Shown piece by piece: positions 33,850-45,900 of a stretch of DNA of 64,000 nt. How positions within the stretch are numbered: the stretch's first letter is position 1; every line of letters begins with the position of its first letter. The notes beneath the pieces were generated by a model. That model had not been told where the DNA came from, made no database searches, and saw only the letters and a list, made by a program, of their open reading frames with translations. Both the position numbers and the translations under genes were made by a program. Origin of the DNA: Pycnopodia helianthoides (taxonomy: Eukaryota > Echinodermata > Asteroidea > Forcipulatida > Asteriidae); the NCBI GenBank assembly GCA_032158295.1, contig CM063243.1, positions 12,368,931 to 12,432,930 on the forward strand. The letters run 5' to 3'.

Positions 33850-36480
33850 AAACACACCCCCAGGGCAGATTTTCACCATCTGGAAATTTTAGGAAGTGAC
33901 AGAGATCGCAACTAAGTAGCTTTCGGCACGGATCGGAGCTTGATAATGAAAAGGTCTTATATGTTTTTAACTAGTTGGAAAAGTACTGTTTATATACATA
34001 CAAACCATGTTGACATGAGGCTGGCAATTCAATACCATCATAGTCCTCATGTTGTGTGTACGCAGATACAATGTTCTGGAGTCACAACAGTTACTTGTAA
34101 AAAGGGAGTATAAAAATGCTCAATGATTAGAGGTTTCGTCAAACATCAATGAGTTTTTTTTTGCAAATCATAATCACAGTAGCTTTTTACACAATAATAC
34201 AGATTTAGTATCTCTGAGTAAGTATTTACAAACTTTTTAAACTTGTTTATAAAACAATTTAAGGTACATTGTTTTTCTGTTAGTAAATTGTTTAAATAAA
34301 TTAACCCGTCACCAGGTCACATGTTGCAATTTTGATACACAAAGGCAAAATTATGTTTCAGCCTTTTCTTCATTATTTAATAAGATTGGAGGTGGTCACT
34401 AACAGTACACGATTCAAAAGCAGCTAAACTTTTTGAAGACGTAAAAAATAATCTTTAAGACCAGGGCCTAAATCCTTCCTCCCAAAGAATCCAGTGCTTT
34501 ACAGGGCTTGTGGAACAGTGGTAAACAGTGCCTTTGTGGTCAACAGTGCCACGAAATTGACCCCCAAGTTTAAACCACAGGGCTGCCAACATTTGCACCT
34601 TACAACCAGGGAGATTTTGTACAACAAATCAGGGAGATATTTAGAATTAAATTCAACATAACAGCGAAAAAGTTTCCATAATCAGGGAGAAATTCCAAAG
34701 TTGGTCATCAGAATGTGGAAAGATTGGTTTACTTTCATAAAACTTTTTGCAGAATCGGGGAGAGTTGGCAGCTCTCTAACCATACACCAGATTTACAAAT
34801 CAAATAAATGTGGCTGAGAATCCGTGTGTCCGTGTATCTGAATCATTTCACCCGATTAAAATAAATATGCTTCATGGAGTAATGAGCCATTTACGAGTTG
34901 GATTTGAATGATGTCCATTGGTCACGATAATTCCCCGGACCACATCCAGCAGTGCTAATGTCGCACGGTTCCCGGCAAACTTTTGCATAGTAACGTAAGA
35001 GACGACAAACGCCCATGCACAATTCTTAAATGAAATATAAAGTGGCACCTGGATACCAGTCTGCTGATCTGGAGGGTTGCAATGCTAAAAGCTTGCCCTG
35101 AGTCATGTGACCAACCAACACTAGATATAGACTGTGCAAGTCTCACACGTATCGGAACGAGAAAACACGTCAAACGAAGAACATTTTTTTTCCTGAAATC
35201 AAATCTGTGTTTTAAATTATATCTAATGACAAAATCTGAACAACAAAATTACTCAGTAGAATTTTTATAAAATTAGTTTTAGCTTTTATGATAAATACAC
35301 AAATAATGTGTTAATTATTATTAAGAATAATTAAAACTCTGGGACAAGGATGCTTATTTGATCTTAACTTTTTAGAAACCCCATTCGCGGATTCGCGAAG
35401 GTCGAACCGGTGTAAAATTAACGCTTGGCACAGTTTATAGAGGAAGCTGACGCCTCAACAACCATAGAATGCAATAAAAAGGCATACCGTTGCAATTACA
35501 GCATCTGGCAATTATCATCGCGCATCCAAAACAAGCGTTTACATAAGTTTTGTTATCGGAGGTGAGCACAAAATTCTAAATTTTTTGCAGTAACCGGAAG
35601 TTGAGGTCAAGTTTAATTCTCGGGTTTTCTTTCGTTATATTGTTGAATTGATTTTACTTTCATATTTTTTATCACTAAGTATTACATTCCCAACAACATA
35701 TATCATTTTCATAGTCATAAACTACGTTAAACTAAAATAATTGACGAAACAAAATCTCACCCACGTAAAACTCCATAAGGTTGGGACCACTATGGTCCTG
35801 GAAGTTCGAATGAGCGCGAGACTTGCACAGTCTATAGTCGGAGGAATTCAAGTTGAGCAGTCACTTGTGAACGAAGAATGCATTGTACCAGACATCATTC
35901 AAATTAACCTCGCTTATTGCAACAGATGACAGATCACGCACAACGTAAGCAGACACGGCCTTCTGGCCTTAATATAGTGTTTAGTGTGGGATTCAGGAAA
36001 GAACCTTATGTTTGTGCCAACAAACAGTCATCAAAAACCCATTTAAATCAAGCAAACAACTTTCACCAAGCAAAATTCAAGATTGTGTATTCCTATTAGG
36101 GATTATTCTTTATGCGTGGATATTATTCGCTGCAGATTTTGGCAATTATTTATACATTAACATTTTATAAATTTTATAAATATGTACACTAATTTAAGTA
36201 TATAGTACAATGCTTGACGACATCACCAAGTGTTTGTTCTGACATTTTTTTATAATTTCCACCAAGTTGTTGCAATAAGGAGCAGCATGGTGACAGCACT
36301 TAAATGCCACTAATTCTGCAGTGGTACCCACGTCTGTTCATTTCTCGAGGTGTGTTACTCTGACAACTAAAGTATCTCTAATTTAAGACAATCCCTCCTC
36401 ATATTCCTTCCTTTTCTTTGGTGCTGTTTCAATTTGTATAGCACCTTGAGATCGAGTAATGGATTTAAGGCGCTTAAAAA
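33850..36480. other. Intergenic sequence between the two convergent main genes
   Basis: No gene is recognised. The phrase ATAGACTGTGCAAGTCTCGC (or its complement) occurs near 31,705, 35,128 and 35,820, marking a dispersed repeat. The stretch 36,434-36,494 has a SINE-like GCACCTTGAGATCG...GGCGCTTAAAAAAG end. Confidence 0.4.
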
Positions 36481-36488
36481 AGCTTCAA

Positions 36489-36494
36489 TTTATT
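36489..36494 (-). terminator. Possible poly(A) signal of the TIR-Death gene
   Basis: AATAAA on the minus strand, about 105 nt past the stop codon. It sits in an ATT-rich tract, so chance occurrence is possible. Confidence 0.35.
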
Positions 36495-36598
36495 ATTACT
36501 ATTATTATTGCAAAAGAAGCAGGAACAGCTGCGACAACCCAACCCTTCAAAAGCAGAAAACTTATCCTTTTTTTTTGTTTACGGCAAGTTTGGAAGGT

Positions 36599-36981
36599 TT
36601 AAAACCCTTCCTTTTCCAGAAACCTCAAGACGTCTCGACGCTTGACTTTCTCCAGACGGTCTTTCAAGTCGTTGACAGTCTGGTGTTGTTTCTCGGTCTT
36701 GATCCACGTCAGTAACTGCTCGAACGGGGAACTGTCCGACTTCTGGCCCTTCCAGTAGGTGATGAGCACGTTGCTGACGCCGAAGTTGCTGGCCAGGTCC
36801 TGCCAGTCGGCGACCGTCTGCTTGGGGGGATCCAGCCGGATCTTCAGGCCTCTGATGATCGGCGGGCTAAGGTCACTCAGGAGAGTATCTCCAGCCGTCA
36901 GTTGACCTATAGGCTGTTGACCTACAGCTTGCCGTATGCCACTGCCCGCCTGTGACTGCACACTGTTGGTGCCGTTCACAC
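36599..36981 (-). CDS. TIR-Death gene, exon 14: Death domain and stop
   Basis: About 30 linker residues are followed by LSPPIIRGLKIRLDPP, VADWQDLASNFGVSNVLITY, EQLLTWIKTE and RRDVLRFLEKEGF with a TAA. Helix spacing and the central W fit a Death domain. It has no N-terminal helix extension typical of DED or CARD. Confidence 0.75.
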
Positions 36982-39900
36982 CTGGATCACAACCCAAAAT
37001 TAATTGCAGCCATTTTTGTACGATAATTAAAATTTATGTAACAATCTTTCAGTTTAAATTATTGTTATCACATTGTTGTTGTTCCATGTAAATATTAGCT
37101 CAGAACTAAATTCAGAAAAATGTACATTTATTTTACTTGATTATTCACAACCATCATTATTGAGGTTGACCTACCCAGCATAGTTGATGATTTGAGGCCC
37201 TCATATAAAATGAAAAAAAAGAAGGCCATATTAAAATAATTTCAAACAACACCAACACCCCCCCCCGACCCCCAATAAGCAAACCAAGTAAAGTAATTTC
37301 AGAGACACGACTCAAAGACAGAGACAAAAATGGTGCATATGAAAACTTGAAAAAAAGAAAAGGAAACTTTGCACGCCAACACCACCCACCCCCCTAATCA
37401 CCCAACCATCAAATTTTTACCTTGTTTAGGCAAACGCTGGAATGAGGAATTCAGATTTGGAACAAAACAGTGGGAGGGTTATTGATTCAAAAAGAAGCTC
37501 ATTTTGACAAATTGCACGATTCAGTTTTGGGACTAGTAGCGATAGTGATAGCCCCACCTACCAGGTAAATTCACTGCTCTCCGAACGATTAGTATTGACC
37601 TGGTATGTCTGCTTCAATCTAGAATTCCAAAGTTCCGCATTGCAACTGACAATTTAAAGGAACATTACAGAATTGGTAAGAAAAAAAATGTACTTTTTAA
37701 CCACAGATTTACATAAAACTTACACGGTCTAATGATGATGATAGTAGAAAACATCCCTCGAAATATTTCTGTCTGAAATGCCATAATTGATGTGAAATAA
37801 ATAAGCTAATTTTCCGATTGGAGTTTATGGCTCAGTGAGCGTTTAATTCATTTTTTGAACTTATATGATTTCATGCAAATTTGTTATCGGTTTTTCACTA
37901 TTTTCTCGTGACCCAGATGGCCGATCGATCTCAAACTTCTACAGGTTTGTCAGTTTATGTATAATGGTGGATTACATAAAGTGCTTACACTACCAGCAAC
38001 TGTTTTGTTAGCAAAAACCAATTCTGTAATGTTCCTTTAAGCTTTTAAAAAAGTGGCAGAGGCTACATCACTGTCATAATAATAGGATGTATGTTGTGCC
38101 ATTCCTTCGAGATGATACTGCTCTTCCACAATAGAAGATAATGATAGTTGTTGTACTACTGGAAACAGTTGGAGTTTTAACTATGTTTTTATGAATGACG
38201 AAAGGGTGTCAAGGGTGGCAGGGGAAGTAATGTTCCAGAGTTTAGGAGATTGAGAAGGTTTTATCGGCAAAAAAAGGTTTATTTTAGCTCTAGGCACCGA
38301 CAGCTTTTTCACTTACTTGGAAGTCTATTGTGTGCAGCATTGTTAGTTGCTCCTCCTGTCCCCGGATATGGTAAGCTCACTGATCCACACATTGAAGACG
38401 GTACTGCGCAACAAAAATTACATGAACTTCAACTGGGTGTGATGAATAGACCTTCATCATGCTGCCACCATTTTGGTCATGTTCCCTTTCATCCAATAAC
38501 AGTAATGAATGCTAGTATTCATTGCACCCCAAAAAGGAACCAGACTATTTTTTTCTTCTTCCGGCCACAGTTTGGATGCATTGGTTCAGATTGCAGAAAA
38601 TCAATATTGCTGCACCATGATAAAGGTCCATTAGGGACTGCCCGGTCTGGTGCACTGCACTCAAAGCCAAGGCTTTATTATAATAATAATAACAGTATAC
38701 AAATATTGACTGCTTTTACTCATGCTATGGTTAAAACTATGACTCCCTCGGTGATCCCTGGAGCGGACTATTTTCCCGATGCAAAGCCGAGGGAAAATAG
38801 AACCATGGCATGAGCAAAAGCAGTCAATATTTGTTTATAACACCCAAACATTTCTAAATACTGTATTATTAAGTTAAAGACTTGCATGCTACAATAAATC
38901 AAACCAACATACGACTTTTCTTAACTTCAACACAAGCAACTGCTGTTGATATTGGTTTTACTAGTTCATTGGTTGCATGCCATGTGATAGTACACCGTTT
39001 ACCATGTGCTAGTACCCCGCGGTTTCTGGTAAAACTAAGACATATATCATGTGACGCGCTATAAACCGATAAAAAGGCAGAACATTTATAATGTGTAATA
39101 TGAGCTTTTTCAAGCCATAATGGGCCTCTCAAAGTGCTGTACACTATAACTATCCCTACTCATCGGGCTCTAAAGCAGTATTGAAACCCTCTCAACTCCT
39201 TGGGAGTATGCAGCACCTGGTCGACACATAAGCGCACAGGTTGCTAGTCATTCACATCAACATTCTCTACCCTCGCAGGTACCCATTTACTCCTGGGTGA
39301 CGAGAAGCAAATGTGTTTAAATTTCAATTCAACTCAATTCAATTCCAATTAGCGAACAATAATTCTACAGAAATACTAACACATGTGAGAAAGTGAAGCA
39401 CAATGCTTTTAAAAAAAATACTTTTCCCTTCGACAGACAAAGACTTGGACACACAACGACAAGGACAAATAAAAAACAATATTTTGCTTTATAACACACC
39501 TCTTGCTAGTTCTGTATTCTGGTTGGCTGAAACACGGTCACGTGGGATGAACTATTATAGGCTAGTGCATGAGAGTTGCACAACCATGAACTAGACATCG
39601 CACGCGCGTAGTTTGCGGAAAATAGTTCCTGAAGCGGGCAATAGTCTTTCAATTTTTGACTGGTTACAGCGCCCTCAAGAGGTTACCAGGCTCATCTTAA
39701 AAAGAAAAATGCGGCATCTGGATCGGATTACGGTAGTTTCTTTTCTTATTTCATATTTTGGACTGAGTTGTGTTATAAAACACATATGGACTGTCATGAT
39801 TCTGTCACTAGAGCTCGTCTATCCCCCCTCGGGCCTGTGAGTGACCAGAAGAGGGACCTATTTCCCTCGGCCTTCGGCCTCGGGAAATAGGTCCCTCTTC

Positions 39901-42900
39901 TGGTAACTCACAGTCCCTCGGGGGAATAGACGTGCTCTAGTGACCTCATTGCCAGTCCATATGTGTATACTAGGACACAAGCTTTGCTAGACTGTAGCGG
40001 TTTGATTCCCACTATAGACCCCTCTCAGATGATGTCACTATTTCACTGTTCCTCATGCTGGAGTCCCCAAACGCACACGACACGTAAGAACACGAAAAAA
40101 TGAAAGCCAAAACTAAACTGCCTACCGTCTTGCATTGGATTTCTTCCCTCTGGTGCTGATAAGACTCTATCTGTTCTTTCAGAAGGCATATAAGGCACCG
40201 ATTGACTACCGTCAGACTGCCTGCAAGTCCAGTCGCTGACGTCTGACTGAGGGGGCATGGTAAGAGTACCTTGGAGAGAGAATCAATTGCTATACTGTAA
40301 CACATAGTTGTAGTATGAGTACAAGAACTTTTCTGTGAGTATGAACACAAGTACTTTTCTGTGAGTTGCTGTATGAATACAAGTACTTTTCTGTATGAGC
40401 ACTGGTACTTTTCTGTATAAGCACAAGTACTTTTCTGTTTGAGCACAAGTACTTTTCTGTTTGAGCACAAGTCCTTTTCTGTATGAGCACAAGTACTTTT
40501 CTGTATGAGCACAAGTACTTTTCTGTATGAGCACAAGTACTTTTCTGTATGAGCACTAGTACTTTTCGGTATGAGCACAAGTCCTTTTCTGTATGAATAC
40601 AAGTACTTTTCTGTATGAGCACAAGTACTTTTCTGTATGAGCACAAGTACTTTTCTGTATGAGCACAAGTCCTTTTCTGTATGAGCACAAGTCCTTTTCT
40701 GTATGAATACAAGTACTTTTCTGTATGAGCACAAGTACTTTTCTGTATGAGCACAAGTACTTTTCTGTATGAATACAAGTACTTTTCTGTATGAGCACAA
40801 GTACTTTTCTGTATGAGCACAAGTCCTTTTCTGTATGAGCACAAGTCCTTTTCTGTATGAGCACAAGTCCTTTTCTGTATGAGCACAAGTACTTTTCTGT
40901 ATGAGCACTAGTACTTTTCGGTATGAGCACTAGTACTTTTCGGTATGAGCACAAGTCCTTTTCTGTATGAATACAAGTACTTTTCTGTATGAGCACAAGT
41001 ACTTTTCTGTATGAGCACAAGTCCTTTTCTGTATGAGCACAAGTCCTTTTCTGTATGAATACAAGTACTTTTCTGTATGAGCACAAGTACTTTTCTGTAT
41101 GAGCACAAGTCCTTTTCTGTATGAATACAAGTACTTTTCTGTATGAGCACAAGTACTTTTCTGTATGAGCACAAGTCCTTTTCTGTATGAGCACAAGTCC
41201 TTTTCTGTATGAGCACAAGTCCTTTTCTGTATGAGCACAAGTACTTTTCTGTATGAGCACTAGTACTTTTCGGTATGAGCACTAGTACTTTTCGGTATGA
41301 GCACAAGTCCTTTTCTGTATGAATACAAGTACTTTTCTGTATGAGCACAAGTACTTTTCTGTATGAGCACAAGTACTTTTCTGTATGAGCACAAGTCCTT
41401 TTCTGTATGAGCACTAGTACTTTTCTGTATGAGCACAAGTACTTTTCTGTATGAGCACTAGTACTTTTCTGTATGAGCACAAGTCCTTTTCTGTATGAAT
41501 ACAAGTACTTTTCTGTATGAGCACAAGTCCTTTTCTGTATGAGCACAAGTCCTTTTCTGTTTGAGCACAAGTCCTTTTCTGTATGAGCACAAGTACTTTT
41601 CTGTATGAGCACTAGTACTTTTCGGTATGAGCACAAGTCCTTTTCTGTATGAATACAAGTACTTTTCTGTATGAGCACAAGTACTTTTCTGTATGAGCAC
41701 AAGTACTTTTCTGTATGAGCACAAGTCCTTTTCTGTATGAGCACAAGTCCTTTTCTGTATGAGCACAAGTACTTTTCTGTATGAGCACTAGTACTTTTCT
41801 GTATGAGCACAAGTCCTTTTCTGTATGAATACAAGTACTTTTCTGTATGAGCACAAGTCCTTTTCTGTATGAGCACAAGTCCTTTTCTGTATGAGCACAA
41901 GTCCTTTTCTGTATGAGCACTAGTACTTTTCTGTATAAGCACAAGTCCTTTTCTGTATGAGCACAAGTCCTTTTCTGTATGAGCACAAGTACTTTTCTGT
42001 ATGAGCACAAGTACTTTTCTGTATGAGCACAAGTACTTTTCTGTATGAGCACAAGTCCTTTTCTGTATAAGCACAAGTCCTTTTCTGTATGAGCACAAGT
42101 CCTTTTCTGTATGAGCACAAGTACTTTTCTGTATGAGCACAAGTCCTTTTCTGTATGAATACAAGTACTTTTCTGTATGAGCACAAGTCCTTTTCTGTAT
42201 GAGCACAAGTCCTTTTCTGTATGAGCACAAGTCCTTTTCTGTATGAGCACTAGTACTTTTCTGTATAAGCACAAGTCCTTTTCTGTATGAGCACTAGTAC
42301 TTTTCTGTATGAGCACAAGTCCTTTTCTGTATAAGCACAAGTCCTTTTCTGTATGAGCACAAGTCCTTTTCTGTATGAGCACAAGTACTTTTCTGTATGA
42401 GCACAAGTACTTTTCTGTATGAGCACAAGTCCTTTTCTGTATGAGCACAAGTACTTTTCTGTATGAGCACAAGTCCTTTTCTGTATAAGCACAAGTCCTT
42501 TTCTGTATGAGCACTAGTACTTTTCTGTATGAGCACAAGTACTTTTCTGTATGAGCACAAGTCCTTTTCTGTATGAGCACTAGTACTTTCTGTATGAGCA
42601 CAAGTACTTTTCTGTTAATAAAAATACAGGCACTTTTGATTCGGCAAAAGTATGAGAATAAATATATAAAAATGCTATCACTCTGCTGTAAAGTGACATT
42701 TTTACAACCAGTTCAAACACCATTGGTGCCTTTCTAAAGAGTTTAATGATGAATTCACCAACTACTGTAAAAAATTGAAATAGTTGCCGGCAACATGTAC
42801 ATCATTTTAAAGGCATATCAACACAATAAATACGTTTTACTCGAGTACAATATCCAAAACGTGATCACTCGCTCTAATTTGCACTGGTTAGTTATTTCTT

Positions 42901-45900
42901 TTTAGTCGGGCAGCATTGGTTTCTCACCCGAACGTTCACTTTGTCCAACACTAGCACTGCCTGTGATGTCAGAGTTCGTCAAAGTTGGAAAATCGCTCCT
43001 CAGTGGGTGACAAGCACCTATGTAAAAACAAAATTAAAAAAAAACACCTTGTAAATTCTACAGTCCTTGGAGAAACCAGGGTTTGTGAAAACACCTCGGT
43101 ATAAACAGGCCAGGGCCCAATTTCATAGAGCTGCCTAAGCAGAAAACATTGCTTAGCATTTTTCTGCTGTCAGAAACGAGCAGGACACAAGTCACAAATG
43201 GTACATGTGACATGGTAGTTTGGCTGGAAAGCACAGTTTTGTTGTGCTCAGCATTTTCTTGTGCTTAAACAGTTCTATAACGAATTAGGCCCCGGAGTTA
43301 TACGAAGGCCTAGAATGCCATGGCCTCTGTTGCTCTCGTCTTGGCCTTGGTACCCCTTCAAATCTTTCCCAAATACTTTAACATTTTCAAATGGACGGGC
43401 CCTTCGCATTTATAAGCAGGTGTCCGCAGTGGGGCCCTCTTGCCCACTGGCCAGTGGGCCCTCTTGCCCTCTGACCAGTCATGTACTTCAGAGGGGGTAA
43501 ACAGAGAATTCCTTTTTAGGCAGTAAACATATTTACCATGGCTTGTTAGGCTCAAAGTTTGCAGAGCATTGTCCAACTCGTGACCATCTGCACTTGTTAG
43601 CACATAGGAATTTTCCGACACGATCCTTACTGGGTTGGCCCCTACGGACAAATTATCCCCCTGCCTCAGGCTGTTGCTGGCAGGCACACCCAGGTCGCTC
43701 AAGCCAGCTCCTTTTCATCAAAGAAGAAAAGGACGAAACATTATCCCCATTAGAAAAGTTGCCACTTGAAGTATTCTTGTACGCAAACAAGATCTTGCAG
43801 AATACCTCCTTGTTATTTCAGGCTTCTCTACTTCCTCCGACTCACATTTGAAGCTTAAATTTAACTCTCAAGAAAATGGCATCAACAACAAACAATCTGG
43901 CTGATATTACAACAACAACAAAAATTTGGTAGAGCATTCATTAAACCACTCAATAACCATTCAAAACCATTTTCACTACCTCCATGCTTTACCATATTTC
44001 CAGAATAAAGATTGAATTCTTTCTGTGTTTTCATTGCAGAAAAAGCACATTCCTATCCTGAATTGGTTCAAGCTTTATTTGTCTAGGGCAAGATTGCCAG
44101 GGGGCGATTTTGTCAGGGGGCAATATTGTTTCAAACCAGGGCGAGATTGTTTTGGGGCAACTTTGTTGGGGGGGGGTGTATGTTTGGTAAAGTGGCATGA
44201 TGAAGCAGAGTTCTTATCAAGACACCGATTGCAGCCACCAGTTTGTTCTTTTCATTTACCCCATCTGCAACAACATTATTGGGGTAGTTTCTTTTTGAGG
44301 GAGAATAACCCAGATTACCACGGCTGCGACTGCAGTTTGTCAAAAAAGAACAAGGAAGCGCCAGGCACAGCAGGACTTTGAATTGTGTTTTTTTTATAAC
44401 TTCAGTGGTACAGCTGAGAACCCCAAAATGAAGAGAAACAGCTGATCAGCTGAAAAGTTGCACGCCTGGACTATTTATCCTCTTTTGCCTAATGGTCACT
44501 ATAATTTGGAGGAAGTAAAAAGAAATATTGCGAAGATCCCGCAATGACTAAAGGTGAATAATATCCAATAAAGGCCATGTCTGAATCAAGCGGCTTCAGC
44601 CATGGCTATGGTCGTTGGCTTCAGAGGTTCATTCTGCAATATTGTGGTTGCAGTCAACGGCCATAGCCACAGGCCAAAGCCACTTGATTCGGAAAGAGCC
44701 ATATAGATAAAAATTGACTAAATACCTGAGGCTGCCAGCTGGTGGTCCTCACCACCTTGGCGAGAATCCGGTCTCGGTGAACTTCCACACGTACTCCACG
44801 ACTGAAATCCACTGGGTGCAACCTTGCTCTTACCGTTTTGTTCCCCAGGTACACGAGGGCACGGCTGCTGACCTCCGCTGGGCGGGAGGGAATAGGCACT
44901 TCTATCTGCTGGAGGTACACACAGAATATTCCGAGATTTTAAAGTAACAAGAGTTTTTACCACATCGAAGATGAAAGTAAAAACAAGTCCGGTGCCTTTC
45001 GGGGCATATCGAGGATCAGTATCAATGTTTGCACTTGTACACAGGGAACTCGAGATGGTGACAGAATGATACATGGCCACTGTAGATCTACATATTTAGA
45101 GAAACAATAGCTAAGAATAACAAGTTGCTTGACTTGGGGGAGGGAGGGAAATCAACTGGTATTTTGAGTGGTCTTTATTCGTTTACGTGTGGTTTCTTAT
45201 TCAAACCTATAATGATAAAATAGAAAATACCTGATGATTCACTTGACGTTGGCAGAACTGGCAGGTTGGTCGTCTTTGGCCCGGTGAGAGTTTTCACTGA
45301 ATTGGAGTAGCTACCGATTACCATTCTATTTTTCCCTCCAACATTATGTGTAGGCTGCCTTACCGGCACTGCCTCCTGATTGGTTGAACTGGGGTCCTCC
45401 ATAAAGCTCCCGCCGTCCACAATGTGGTGGTTGCTCCAATCCTTTGGCTGATTGGAGTGGCCGTCTGGCTGCACCTCCCGGCAGTGGTTCATGACCTTCT
45501 CCTGCTGAGGATCAAAGGATCCGTTGGACGTCACCATCCTTTCCTGTGAGGGAAAGGTAGCGCCGTCGGCAGCGAGCACTTTGCCCATCTGCCGGGTGCG
45601 GACAGCACCACTGTGGGAGATTGAGCCGCTGTTTACGACCAGGCGGTCGCCAGTGTTGCTCTGCCGTGTGCAAGGCTCTGGCTTCTGGCTTGTAAGAGGA
45701 GGTGGAAGAGATTCAAGAGATTCCAGTGAGTTCATGGTTGGATCCAGAGACTCCTCTGGGTCTTTGGGAATCTTTATTGAGCCTGAGGGTTGAAGAAAAA
45801 AGATACACATGTTTAAATTGTTGGTTTATGGGTCACCATAATAAAAACCAATAATTGATCGTAAACAAACAAAAACTTTACAGAGATCTTCCTTATAACA

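Noticed and set aside
38250..38813. A 187-codon plus-strand open frame with a hydrophobic stretch near its start
   Set aside because: It crosses a fold-back repeat and lies in an intron of the opposite-strand gene. It shows no splice context or family motif.
40012..42601. Several long minus-strand open frames (up to about 450 codons) with a 22-residue repeat
   Set aside because: They are the same 22-bp minisatellite read in all three frames. The one that runs into exon 13 is in a different frame from that exon.
44654..44920. Alternative frame of exon 10 of the TIR-Death gene that reads like a beta-rich domain (...VSSRALVYLGNKTVRARL...)
   Set aside because: It does not fit the phase-1 junctions of exons 9 and 11. 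The other frame joins both without a stop.
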